NCBI GenBank assembly: GCA_023228225.1
Contig: JALOBO010000009.1
Span: 1-49,778 of the forward strand
Origin: Clostridia bacterium
Lineage (GTDB): Bacteria; Bacillota; Clostridia; Christensenellales; UBA1242
Length of the DNA: 49,778 nucleotides
Direction of reading: 5' to 3'
Shown piece after piece: positions 41,417-49,778 of the stretch (position 1 is its first letter; the number at the start of each line of letters is the position of its first letter). The notes under the pieces were generated by a model. That model was not told the origin of the DNA. It ran no database searches and was given only the letters and a program-made list of their open reading frames with translations. A program made the position numbers and the translations under genes.

Positions 41417-41899
41417 TTATTTTTCTTGTAAATTATTTTCTAATTCTTTAATTATTGCATTGTAACATTCTTCGCGTGGTAACGATTTACGAATTTCTGG
41501 TACGATATCATAATTACTGTCTAAATGAAGTTTAACGCCATGCAGAACAAATGAGGTAGCACGACGAATTAAAAGTGCTAATAAGTCGGTTGGCAATTTA
41601 TCATTTGTGACTGGCGTGTTAAAAGCATCAGTAATTTTCCAAATTGTAAGATGTTTTTCTTCGTTTGCAATTTTTATAACAAAATTATCAAACTCTGTAA
41701 TAAAGTTTTTGTGTGGTTTATCACTTTTATTGTCAAAAGATTTTAATAATGGCAAAAGTTTAATGTAACACAAACCATTATATAATGGTGAGTTCTTATC
41801 ATGGACTACATTATTTAATACAAAAACATAATTATGCTTGGTAGTGCCCGCTTTAACTGAAATTTGACTTGAAATTTTTTTTATTTGGGTAAGATTCAT
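41417..41899 (-). CDS. Hypothetical protein, 160 aa
   Basis: Not recognised. A basic soluble protein with no signal peptide. Visible parts are an N-terminal helix, a NYVFVLNNVVHD strand region, and a C-terminal helical region (LPTDLLALLIRRATSFVLHG, then PREECYNAIIKELEN). The start has GGGGG 8 nt upstream. It is a single gene with its own terminator between the HtrA-like gene and the small peptide operon. Confidence 0.65.
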   Translation of the reverse strand: MNLTQIKKISSQISVKAGTTKHNYVFVLNNVVHDKNSPLYNGLCYIKLLPLLKSFDNKSDKPHKNFITEFDNFVIKIANEEKHLTIWKITDAFNTPVTNDKLPTDLLALLIRRATSFVLHGVKLHLDSNYDIVPEIRKSLPREECYNAIIKELENNLQEK

Positions 41900-42076
41900 A
41901 AGTATTACCCCCTTATATTAAATATATTGTATAACATATTCATACAAAAGTCAATAAGACTTTTTCATATGATTTATAAATTTATAAATAAAAATTCTAC
42001 GCCATTAAGTAATATCTAATTGTGAATTGTGAATTTTTAATTATTTATTTAATTTGTAAAAAGTGCTTAAAATTGT

Positions 42077-42104
42077 TTGCTAATTTTTGGAATAGTGGTA
42101 AAAT
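42077..42104 (+). promoter_or_regulatory. Predicted promoter of the two small lysine-rich peptide genes
   Basis: TTGCTA (42077-42082), 16 bp, TAAAAT (42099-42104). Confidence 0.55.
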
Positions 42105-42127
42105 ATATGCGTAGAGAGGTGATGCAA

Positions 42128-42262
42128 ATGGGCAACAAAGATATAAAGAGAGAAGTAAAAAAGAAAAAAAAGACGGACGCCAATACGATTACTTCCGTAA
42201 AGGCAAAACCAATAATGGTAGAACCTATCTTAATAACTAAAAAGAAAAAAGGAGAATACTAA
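42128..42262 (+). CDS. Small lysine-rich peptide, 44 aa
   Basis: MGNKDIKREVKKKKK... followed by a middle segment with T, S and V and ending ILITKKKKGEY. About a third of residues are lysine. GAGAGGT (42114-42120) lies 7 nt before the ATG at 42128, whereas an ATG at 42122 is too close and one at 42077 overlaps the promoter. The next peptide gene starts 1 nt after the stop, the ribosome site GGAG being inside this gene. Very basic, so nucleic-acid binding is possible, but unproved. Confidence 0.7.
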   Translation: MGNKDIKREVKKKKKTDANTITSVKAKPIMVEPILITKKKKGEY

Positions 42263-42263
42263 A

Positions 42264-42341
42264 ATGGGAGATAAAAATCCAAATAAGCCACCAAAGAAGA
42301 AAAAGGCAACTCCTAAGGCAGTTTCTAGTCCAGTTAAATAA
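42264..42341 (+). CDS. Tiny lysine/proline-rich peptide, 25 aa
   Basis: MGDKNPNKPPKKKKATPK... (25 residues), too short for ordinary gene finders. GGAG at 42251-42254 lies 9 nt before the ATG, the start is 1 nt after the preceding stop, and a 17-bp terminator follows 5 nt after its stop. The spacing argues it is a real second gene of an operon. The shared MG(N/D)K start suggests it is related to the 44-aa peptide. Confidence 0.65.
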   Translation: MGDKNPNKPPKKKKATPKAVSSPVK

Positions 42342-42345
42342 TTTA

Positions 42346-42385
42346 CCTAAAAAAATCTACTCATAACGGAGTAGATTTTTTTAGG
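42346..42385. terminator. Strong terminator of the small peptide operon
   Basis: A perfect 17-bp stem (42346-42362 with 42369-42385) with A-run and T-run flanks. It also suits the converging TtcA-like gene. It is followed by three TTTTAGG-type repeats (42381-42402). Confidence 0.92.
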
Positions 42386-42437
42386 TTTTAGGTTTTAGGT
42401 TTAAAAATTACCTATAAATTAAAATTTAAAAGTATAA

Positions 42438-43283
42438 TTATTCTTCTGTATCCGCACTATCATTATCATAATTATTTAAGAAATTATATATTTTACCATT
42501 TAATTTATGTCCTATCACAGCACCTAAATTAATATTGTACATACTTTTAAAAATATTGTGGTCAAAAATAGGATTAATTTTTCTAAGGCGGGTTATTAGC
42601 GATTTTATTTCGGTACGTTTACCAGCGATATCTTGATTAATTGAGCAATTTTCGGTAAATCGACACGCACATTTAATAAAGTCTAGTCCATTTAAATTTT
42701 TCCAGTTTACGATATCTGCTTCTTTTACTTGATATAGGGGTCTAATAAGTTCCATACCTTCAAAGTTTAAACTGTGAAGTTTTGGCATCATAGTTTTTAT
42801 TTGTCCATTATATAATGCCGACATTAAAATAGTTTCTATAACATCATCAAAATGATGTCCGAGCGCAATTTTATTACAGCCCATTTCTTTTGCCTTATTA
42901 TACAGACAACCTCTACGCATTCTAGCACAAAGATAGCAGGGCGAATCTTTAATGTCTGCAACAATGTTAAATATGTTTGAATTAAAAATTTGAATTGGGA
43001 CATTTAACAATTTTGCATTATCAATAATTTTTTGTTTGTTAATATCGCTATAACCGGGATCCATAACTAAAAAAAACAGTTCAAAATTATTTTTACCGTG
43101 GGCTTTTAATTCTTGCATACACTTTGCAAGAAGCATAGAATCTTTACCTCCGGACATACAAACTGCAATTTTATCGCCATCTTTTATAAGTTCATATTCT
43201 ATTATTGCTGATACAAAAGGCTTCCATATTCTACTGCGATATGTTGTAATAATACTTCTTTCAATAGACAAACATTTATCCAT
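42438..43283 (-). CDS. ttcA: TtcA-like tRNA 2-thiocytidine synthase / PP-loop thiolase, 281 aa
   Basis: ATP-dependent sulfur transfer to tRNA. The PP-loop SGGKDS is at 44-49, the CxxC pair C116/C119 lies in PCYLCARMRRG, and GHHFDDVIET is at 142-151. Further cysteines (C205, C207, C213) sit where TtcA has its third iron-sulfur ligand. This pattern fits TtcA-type enzymes (s2C32), but many Clostridia carry paralogues whose target is not proven. It is alone on the minus strand. Confidence 0.85.
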   Translation of the reverse strand: MDKCLSIERSIITTYRSRIWKPFVSAIIEYELIKDGDKIAVCMSGGKDSMLLAKCMQELKAHGKNNFELFFLVMDPGYSDINKQKIIDNAKLLNVPIQIFNSNIFNIVADIKDSPCYLCARMRRGCLYNKAKEMGCNKIALGHHFDDVIETILMSALYNGQIKTMMPKLHSLNFEGMELIRPLYQVKEADIVNWKNLNGLDFIKCACRFTENCSINQDIAGKRTEIKSLITRLRKINPIFDHNIFKSMYNINLGAVIGHKLNGKIYNFLNNYDNDSADTEE

Positions 43284-43436
43284 AATTGTTCCTTTAAAAA
43301 ATCTATTAATTGTAACATAACGTTCTAGAAATTAAAAGCATTTTTTTTTAAATTTGTGAATTAATATAAAAAAGTGGTTTACAAAACTGTAATTAAAAAA
43401 TATAATAATTTTACTTGTTGTTTTGCGGAGATTAAA

Positions 43437-45197
43437 ATGTTAAAAATATTAAAATACTTAAAATTTAAAGAATGGTTGTTAATTTTAGTTAATATTGCCC
43501 TAATAGCAGGACAGGTGTGGCTAGATTTAAAATTGCCTGAATACATGAGTGAAATTACTAAATTAATAGAAACGCCAAATAGTGATATAAGAGAAATTTG
43601 GAGTGCAGGCGGATACATGCTTTTGTGTGCTTTATCAAGTGCTTTCCTAAGCGTAATTGTCGGATTTTTTGCCGCTAAGATTGCCGCAGGACTATCAAAA
43701 AGAGTAAGAGAAAAAATATTTGATAAAGTTCAGTCATTTTCACAAGATGAAATTAATAAATTTTCGACTGCAAGTTTAATTACAAGGTCAACAAACGATG
43801 TTGCACAAGTTCAAGGCTCTATTGCAATGGGGCTTCAAGTTATGATTATGGCACCAATTTTGGCAACATGGGCAATTATAAAAATCTTAGGTAAAAGTTG
43901 GCAATGGTCCGCGGTTACTGCGATAGCGGTTTTACTGCTTGTTATAATGATTACTGCCATTATGCTTACCGCAATACCAAAGTTTAAAAAAACTCAAATT
44001 TATACCGATAATTTAAACCGAGTAACAAGAGAAAATTTAACTGGATTACGAGTAGTAAGGGCATATAATGCCGAAAAATTTGAAATACAAAAATTTGAAA
44101 AAGCAAATTCAAATTTAACAAATTTACATTTATTTATTTATAAAACACTAGCACTAATGAGTCCAGGAATGAGTTTAATTATGAGTGGGCTTTCGCTTTC
44201 AATTTATTTAATTGGGGCATATTTAATTAGTGCCACAAGTCTTTTAAATAGGTTAACTGTGTTTAGTGATATGGTTGTATTTTCTTCTTATGCAATGCAA
44301 GTTGTAATGGCGTTTATTATGCTCACTATGATATTTTTAATGTTACCGCGTGCAATAGTATCGGCAAAAAGAATTAATGAAGTATTAAGCACAAAAAATA
44401 AAATTGTAGATGGAAAATCCGATGGCACTTCTAATCTTGTTGGCGAAATAGAATTTAAATATGTTGGATTTAAGTATCCCGATGCAGATGAGTATGTACT
44501 TAAAAATATATCATTTACCGCTCATAAAGGCGAAACAGTAGCATTTATAGGTTCTACGGGTAGCGGAAAAAGTACACTTATAAATTTGGTTCCGCGTTTT
44601 TATGATGCAACCGAAGGAAGTGTATTTATTGACAATATTGATGTGCGTAATTACAAATTATTTGATTTACATAATAAGATAGGCTTTGTATCTCAAAAAG
44701 CGGTGCTTTTTAGCGGTACGGTAGAGAGCAATGTTGCGTTTGGCGATAATAGTTTAGGTACACCTAGTGAAGAAGAAATTGCAAACGCACTACAAATTGC
44801 ACAGGCAAAAACATTTGTAGAAAAAATGGAAGAAAAGTATAAATCTCATATTTCGCAGGGGGGGACAAATGTATCGGGCGGACAAAAACAGAGGCTTTCA
44901 ATTGCTCGTGCTATTGCCCGAAAACCTGAAATTTTGATATTTGATGACAGTTTTTCGGCACTTGATTATAAAACCGATAAAAAGTTAAGGCATACTTTAA
45001 ATAAAACATTATCTAATACAACTTGTTTAATAGTTGCTCAGCGTATTGGCACAATTATGAATGCCGATAAAATAATAGTACTTGATAATGGCGAAATCGT
45101 TGGAGTAGGTACTCACAGCGAACTACTTAATAATTGCAAAGTTTATTCCGAAATAGCGTATTCACAATTAAGTAAGGAGGAATTAATCGATGGATAA
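43437..45197 (+). CDS. ABC exporter half A (degenerate ATP site), 586 aa
   Basis: Six-helix type IV exporter domain (about 1-320) and nucleotide-binding domain. Walker A GSTGSGKST is at 372-380, the signature reads VSGGQ, and Walker B ends FDDS with D504 where the catalytic glutamate is expected. The H-loop histidine is glutamine (Q535, IVAQRIG). This is the known asymmetry of heterodimeric exporters such as BmrCD, LmrCD and TM287/288. The ATG at 43437 follows GCGGAG; a longer upstream frame lacks a ribosome site. It overlaps the partner gene by 8 bp. Confidence 0.93.
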   Translation: MLKILKYLKFKEWLLILVNIALIAGQVWLDLKLPEYMSEITKLIETPNSDIREIWSAGGYMLLCALSSAFLSVIVGFFAAKIAAGLSKRVREKIFDKVQSFSQDEINKFSTASLITRSTNDVAQVQGSIAMGLQVMIMAPILATWAIIKILGKSWQWSAVTAIAVLLLVIMITAIMLTAIPKFKKTQIYTDNLNRVTRENLTGLRVVRAYNAEKFEIQKFEKANSNLTNLHLFIYKTLALMSPGMSLIMSGLSLSIYLIGAYLISATSLLNRLTVFSDMVVFSSYAMQVVMAFIMLTMIFLMLPRAIVSAKRINEVLSTKNKIVDGKSDGTSNLVGEIEFKYVGFKYPDADEYVLKNISFTAHKGETVAFIGSTGSGKSTLINLVPRFYDATEGSVFIDNIDVRNYKLFDLHNKIGFVSQKAVLFSGTVESNVAFGDNSLGTPSEEEIANALQIAQAKTFVEKMEEKYKSHISQGGTNVSGGQKQRLSIARAIARKPEILIFDDSFSALDYKTDKKLRHTLNKTLSNTTCLIVAQRIGTIMNADKIIVLDNGEIVGVGTHSELLNNCKVYSEIAYSQLSKEELIDG

Positions 45198-46983
45198 TAG
45201 ACCTATGAATTCCTCCATAAAAAGTTCTACTAAAATTTATGAAAAACCCAAAAATTTTAAAATATCTCTAAGCAAACTAATTGGTTACTGCAAATCTTAT
45301 TTATTCATTATAGTACTTGCAATAATATTTGCTATTTTTGGTGCGATTTTAACGCTTATTGGTCCAAACCAATTTAGTAAAATTACCAATATTATTTTAG
45401 CAGGGCTTACTACTGGTATAAATACAAATGCAGTACTTGAAATTTCCATATTTTTGGCTTGTTTGTATATTTTGAGTTCTGTGTTTAATTATGCCCAAGG
45501 CATTATTATGGCAAATGTTACGCAAAAAATTTCTAAAACTTTGCGTAAAGACATTTCATACAAAATTAACAAACTTCCGCTAAAATACTTAGACAGCACT
45601 ACTTATGGAAACATTTTAAGCCGAGTTACAAATGATGTTGATACTATAGGGCAAACTCTTAATAACAGCGTTACAAGTTTAATAAGTTCAATTGTGCTTT
45701 TAATTGGTGCAATATTAATGATGTTTATTACGAATTGGATTATGGCTTTTGCGGCCATTGGTGCAAGTATTGTTGGTTTTGTTTTAATGGCATTTATAAT
45801 GTCTAAATCACAAAAATATTTTAATACACAGCAAAAAAGTTTAGGCGAATTAAATGGACATGTAGAAGAAATTTATACAGGACACAATGTAGTTAAAGCG
45901 TATAATGGCGAAGCCGAAACTAAACAAAAATTTACAGAAATTAACAACAAATTATATACAAGTGCTTGGAAATCGCAATTCTTTTCGGGACTTATGCACC
46001 CACTTATGAATTTTATAGGCAATTTTGGATATGTGGCGGTTTGCGTTACAGGTGCGGTGCTAACTATGAATGGCGATATTACTTTTGGTGTAATTATTGC
46101 CTTTATGGTTTATGTTAGATTATTTATGCAACCAATATCACAACTTACACAAGCATTTACAAATTTACAATCTACCGTGGCTGCAAGTGAACGAGTATTT
46201 GAATTTTTGGGTGAACAAGAATTAAGTGATGAAAGCGATAAAACAAAAGTGCTAAATAATATAAAAGGTAATGTAGAATTTAAAAATGTTAAGTTTGGCT
46301 ATGATGCTGATAAAGAAGTAATTCATAATTTTTCCGCTAGTATTAGAGCGGGACAAAAAGTAGCAATAGTAGGTCCGACAGGTGCGGGTAAAACCACTAT
46401 TGTTAATTTGCTTATGAAATTTTACGAAGTAGACAGTGGTAATATATTAATTGATGGTGTATCAATACTTGACTTGAAGCGTGAAAATGTACATGATTTA
46501 TTTAGTATGGTACTTCAAGATACTTGGCTATTTGAAGGTACAATAAAACAAAACATAATTTACAGTAAACATAGTGTTACAGATGAACAAATTGTAGAAG
46601 TTTGCAAAGCCTGTGGGGTGCATCATTTTATAAAAACTTTGCCACAAGGGTATGATACCGTGCTTGATGATAACACCGCTATTTCGGCAGGACAAAAACA
46701 ATTACTTACAATAGCAAGGGCGATGATACAAAATAGCCCAATGCTAATTTTAGATGAGGCAACAAGTAATGTGGATACAAGAACGGAAATCTTAATACAA
46801 CAAGCAATGGATAAACTAACAATAGGTAGAACTTCATTTGTTATTGCTCATAGACTATCTACAATTAAAAATGCCGACAAAATTTTGGTTATGAAAGATG
46901 GCGATATTGTAGAGCAAGGCTCGCACGATGAATTACTAAGCGAAAATGGCTTTTATGCAGAACTATATAATAGCCAATTCTAA
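45190..46983 (+). CDS. ABC exporter half B (active ATP site), 597 aa
   Basis: Partner of the preceding gene. Six membrane helices (about 30-340), Walker A GPTGAGKT from G395, Walker B LDEA with catalytic E523, and H-loop H554 (IAHRLS). Its signature is ISAGQ instead of LSGGQ, so together the two halves give one normal and one degenerate ATP site, as in multidrug-type heterodimers. The substrate is unknown. AAGGAGG lies 8 nt before the ATG, inside the upstream gene. An element hairpin begins 2 nt after its stop. Confidence 0.94.
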   Translation: MDNRPMNSSIKSSTKIYEKPKNFKISLSKLIGYCKSYLFIIVLAIIFAIFGAILTLIGPNQFSKITNIILAGLTTGINTNAVLEISIFLACLYILSSVFNYAQGIIMANVTQKISKTLRKDISYKINKLPLKYLDSTTYGNILSRVTNDVDTIGQTLNNSVTSLISSIVLLIGAILMMFITNWIMAFAAIGASIVGFVLMAFIMSKSQKYFNTQQKSLGELNGHVEEIYTGHNVVKAYNGEAETKQKFTEINNKLYTSAWKSQFFSGLMHPLMNFIGNFGYVAVCVTGAVLTMNGDITFGVIIAFMVYVRLFMQPISQLTQAFTNLQSTVAASERVFEFLGEQELSDESDKTKVLNNIKGNVEFKNVKFGYDADKEVIHNFSASIRAGQKVAIVGPTGAGKTTIVNLLMKFYEVDSGNILIDGVSILDLKRENVHDLFSMVLQDTWLFEGTIKQNIIYSKHSVTDEQIVEVCKACGVHHFIKTLPQGYDTVLDDNTAISAGQKQLLTIARAMIQNSPMLILDEATSNVDTRTEILIQQAMDKLTIGRTSFVIAHRLSTIKNADKILVMKDGDIVEQGSHDELLSENGFYAELYNSQF

Positions 46984-46985
46984 TA

Positions 46986-47076
46986 TTCCGCTTGCCTAAC
47001 GGACAAGCGGAACTAGGCACCGCAGAAAGTCCTACTAAATAAAGATATAATATTATTATGCTTAAAAGACTTTTGC
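46986..47076 (+). repeat. Two-hairpin intergenic element (copy E)
   Basis: Hairpin 1 (46986-47012) is the cleanest copy: TTCCGCTTG/CAAGCGGAA, inner CC/GG, loop TAAC, bulged A. Then N5 and CACCG (47018-47022). Hairpin 2 is shorter, GCAGAAAGTC (47022-47031) with GACTTTTGC (47068-47076), and the AATCTTTT box is absent. The rest of the 301-bp gap holds only the promoter for the lipoprotein gene. Confidence 0.75.
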
Positions 47077-47204
47077 TAGAATAAGTCCCTTTGTCTTCCT
47101 ATATATTTGAAAATAATTAAAATATATTATAATTTAAATATTTTTATTGTATTTATAACCATATTTATAGTTGGAAAAATTTTGAGAAATATTTAAAAAA
47201 AGTA

Positions 47205-47232
47205 TTCAAAATTAAATTATATATGATATAAT
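47205..47232 (+). promoter_or_regulatory. Predicted promoter of the repeat lipoprotein gene
   Basis: TTCAAA (47205-47210), 16 bp, TATAAT (47227-47232). Confidence 0.55.
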
Positions 47233-47284
47233 ATTATGACATATGTTTTTTTGCTGTAAATTTTTAGATTTAAGGAGTATAGAT

Positions 47285-49778
47285 ATGAAAAAAGTTTTCA
47301 GAAGTTTATTTATTATGTTAGTTTTGGTACCATGCATGTTTGCATTCAGTGCGTGTGGCAAGAAAAACAACGATGATGACGATGATGATTTAATTACTAT
47401 TACATCTTATAGTATAGCAAATGTCCCTGCTTCACTTGAACGCGGAGATGATTTTTCTGTTGAAGGTTGCAATTTGGTATTAAACTATTCTGATGGTACA
47501 GTTAGCATTATTCCACTTACAAATGCTATGTTAGCATCGCTTCCGGATATGAATACAATAGGTAATAAAAATATTACTCTTACTTTTGGCGGTTTTACCT
47601 ATTCATTTAGTATTAGCGTTGTAGAAAATACGGAAACCGTAGCAAAAAATGAGTACCTTCAAAAAATTCAAACTTTTTTAAATACATATCAAAATAGTGG
47701 TGCCGAAATAAATGCAACATTAACTGCAAATTTAACTGCAATTTTTGCAGGCGAAGAAAGCAATCTTAACGAGAGCGTAACCACACCTACATTAACCGAA
47801 GAAATGCTTGCCACATTTAATGCAGAAGATATTTATAATTTAGTATTAAATTCAATTATGACTTCATCGTTAGATTTTAGTATTACAGATATTACTAGTA
47901 TTGAATTGCTTCAATCTAATTTTGATTTGACAAACGCACTTAAAGCATTAGGCGATGAGTTAAGCGTGCTTGATTATGATTATTATGCAAAAGAAATTGT
48001 TTTTTCACAAGGTGATTTTTACTTATCAAATTTAACTGATTTACTTTGCAAAATACTTAACATTCCTGCCGAATCTGTGGGACATAATAGTGTTTATGCA
48101 GTAATTAACAATCAATTATATACAAAATTATATAATGAAGAAGAATTAGACCTAGTAACAATACTAGAAGATTTAAATGAAATATTCCAAGAATACTCAG
48201 AAATGGACGAAATAAACAAAGTTATTGTTGATTCATTATTTAGTTCTGCACAAGAAGACCCGCAACATAGTTTATCAACTTTATTACTTGATATATATGA
48301 AAATATCCCACATAAAGAGGATACAGTTGAAGTTGAAACTTTAAAAGACCAATATGTTACAATTTTTACAAACATGGTTAAAACGCTTGAAGATGCTTAC
48401 AATTTAGATGTTAATTCTACATTAATGGCGTTAATTGAAAACAGTGGTCAGTTAGTTGTTATTTCTGATGAACTTATTGCAAATGACTGCAATACTGGTT
48501 TGCCAATAAAGGAAATTGATTTTGCTTTAAATTTAGCATACAACGCATTAAATTTAAATATTGTAGATTTTATTGCCGAATATGATTTGGTTAATATGTT
48601 TTCTACTTACCTTTGCACAGCGGTATGTAATGAAATGGAAATTGATATTACATCACAAACTTATACCGATTTAGATAACTTAGTTAGCGAATACATTAAC
48701 AAACTAATTAATCAAGAAGAAATTGATCAAATTGATTACATTAACCAATTGGGTATAATTTTAGATTATGACGTTACCGAATTTACAACTAATTATGAAA
48801 CTTTTGGAACTCCTTATATAATTAAAAAACTTGCAGAAACTTTTGCTTCAAAAATGGAAGCAGGTATTGTAGAAAAATACGGTCAAGCATATTTCGACAA
48901 TTTGTATACATCATTTGTTAATTTTGCAACCGCATTAGATGAAATTCCAATTAATGGAATTGATAATGTTTTGCTTACCGCCGAAGATTTTTCAAGTGAT
49001 GTGTATCAATATGCATTAGATGAGTCGGCCGAAGATTATTATTTAACAGTATTTGATGTTCTTGCAACTTTATTAGATAGCGAAATTGCTATTAATCAAT
49101 CTGTTATAGATTTATTAACCGAATACCAAAGCGATATTGCTAGTGGTATTGCATATAATGTTGCTTATTCATTAAAAATTGACACCGAATCACAAACTTA
49201 TATTGATTTTGAAGCACTAGTAAATGAATATTTAAGCAAAATTATTAATGATGAAGAAATTGATCAAATTTATTATATTAATCAAGTTAGCATAATTTTA
49301 GGCTATGATATAACAGCGTTTACAAGCAATTATGAAGAATTTGGCAATCCATATTTCTTTAAAGAACTTGCAAACATTTATATTTCGGAGTTTGAAGAAG
49401 ACATTGTGAGTGCTTACGGGCAAGAATATTATGATAATTTATATTCTGCATTTATAAATTTAGCAAACTATATAGATGAAATTCCATCTAACGGGGTAGG
49501 CAATCCGCTAACTCTTGTACAAGAGTTTGTAACACAATTACACCAATTAACAGTATATCAAGATGATCTTAATAGAGAAATAGCATTTAACATTCTTTCA
49601 ATTATGTTAAACAGTGACAGTGCAATTTATCAAACATTATTAAGCGTTGTAGATGAGTACCGGTCAGATATTGTAGAATATCTTACTTCTGGTTTATCTT
49701 ACGCATTTAATATAGAAAGTGGTTCAGATGCATATAATGCAATATATTTACTGATTAATAGTGCGGTTGATGATATTG
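47285..49778 (+). CDS. Large repeat-containing lipoprotein, partial (at least 831 aa)
   Basis: It runs off the window end. The signal peptide has lipobox FSAC (C24), then an acidic DDDDDD linker. An Ig-like beta domain covers about 38-115 (SIANVPASLERGDDF... SISVVEN). From about residue 120 onward it is helical and acidic, built of ~180-residue repeats: units begin near residues 450, 631 and 808 with I(D/E)..SQTY or similar, and share EEIDQI.YINQ..IIL.YD.T.F..NYE.FG.PY and YGQ.Y.DNLY..F.N. AAGGAG lies 9 nt upstream. Probably surface-exposed, function unknown. Confidence 0.85.
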   Translation, partial: MKKVFRSLFIMLVLVPCMFAFSACGKKNNDDDDDDLITITSYSIANVPASLERGDDFSVEGCNLVLNYSDGTVSIIPLTNAMLASLPDMNTIGNKNITLTFGGFTYSFSISVVENTETVAKNEYLQKIQTFLNTYQNSGAEINATLTANLTAIFAGEESNLNESVTTPTLTEEMLATFNAEDIYNLVLNSIMTSSLDFSITDITSIELLQSNFDLTNALKALGDELSVLDYDYYAKEIVFSQGDFYLSNLTDLLCKILNIPAESVGHNSVYAVINNQLYTKLYNEEELDLVTILEDLNEIFQEYSEMDEINKVIVDSLFSSAQEDPQHSLSTLLLDIYENIPHKEDTVEVETLKDQYVTIFTNMVKTLEDAYNLDVNSTLMALIENSGQLVVISDELIANDCNTGLPIKEIDFALNLAYNALNLNIVDFIAEYDLVNMFSTYLCTAVCNEMEIDITSQTYTDLDNLVSEYINKLINQEEIDQIDYINQLGIILDYDVTEFTTNYETFGTPYIIKKLAETFASKMEAGIVEKYGQAYFDNLYTSFVNFATALDEIPINGIDNVLLTAEDFSSDVYQYALDESAEDYYLTVFDVLATLLDSEIAINQSVIDLLTEYQSDIASGIAYNVAYSLKIDTESQTYIDFEALVNEYLSKIINDEEIDQIYYINQVSIILGYDITAFTSNYEEFGNPYFFKELANIYISEFEEDIVSAYGQEYYDNLYSAFINLANYIDEIPSNGVGNPLTLVQEFVTQLHQLTVYQDDLNREIAFNILSIMLNSDSAIYQTLLSVVDEYRSDIVEYLTSGLSYAFNIESGSDAYNAIYLLINSAVDDI

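Noticed and set aside
42381..42402. Telomere-like TTTTAGG repeats
   Set aside because: Only three short units next to a terminator; no sign of a chromosome or plasmid end. Most likely slippage.

Overview
The window is AT-rich chromosomal DNA from a Gram-positive-type bacterium, most likely an uncultured or gut-type Clostridia/Bacillota lineage. The evidence is a low-GC coding style, strong Shine-Dalgarno sites (AAGGAG), a gene order mreB-like / minD / minE / spoIVFA / spoIVFB like that of Bacillus and Clostridia, the comEC-holA-rpsT neighbourhood, a DUF4364 regulator, LemA + DUF2207, and a predicted heterodimeric ABC exporter. The spoIVFA-spoIVFB pair implies sporulation ancestry. I see no phage, transposase, CRISPR array or conjugation gene. 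The promoters I could place follow one style: TTGnnn, 16-17 bp, then TATACT or TATAAT.

Layout. 1-4.2 kb: a small membrane protein, then a large unrecognised 1077-residue protein and an 80-residue partner. 4.2-8.5 kb: class II fructose-bisphosphate aldolase (minus strand), a degenerate family 2 glycosyltransferase, an M29 aminopeptidase and GAPDH. 8.6-13 kb: zinc-ribbon/TM2 protein, MnmA, Ppx/GppA-HD-like protein, MreB-like protein. 13.2-16.2 kb: MinD, MinE, SpoIVFA, SpoIVFB, tRNA-Thr. 16.4-21 kb: PgsA, small membrane protein, DUF4364, an unknown protein, FabG-like reductase, TM2 protein, an unknown protein. 21.2-27.5 kb: tRNA-Glu with a strange repeat array, ComEC, HolA, a frameshifted BspA-type leucine-rich repeat gene, RpsT, and an apparently leaderless RluA-family gene. 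27.6-37.8 kb: cytosolic SodC, LemA, DUF2207 protein, lipid kinase, U32 protease/RlhA-like protein, small membrane protein, tRNA-Leu(AAG) with a second strange repeat array, FAD/Rieske oxidoreductase, metallophosphoesterase. 37.9-49.8 kb: MazG-like protein, catalase, HtrA-like lipoprotein, two tiny lysine-rich peptides, TtcA-like thiolase, the ABC exporter pair and a repeat-containing lipoprotein that runs off the end.

The genes are mostly housekeeping: central glycolysis, tRNA/rRNA modification (MnmA, TtcA-like, RluA, U32), division-site placement, phospholipid synthesis and oxidative-stress defence (SodC, catalase, perhaps the Rieske protein). The most unusual content is between the genes. 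First, there is a dispersed family of two-hairpin elements that usually start 0-5 nt after a stop codon. They share the layout hairpin 1 - N5 - CACCG - N9 - AATCTTTT - long hairpin 2. Their stem sequences differ between copies while pairing is kept, which points to selection on structure or mobility as a hairpin. Second, both tRNA-Glu and tRNA-Leu are followed by their own terminator hairpin, an inverted copy of their own 3' half, and a direct repeat of that block (76 and 77 bp). I do not recognise either arrangement as a described system.
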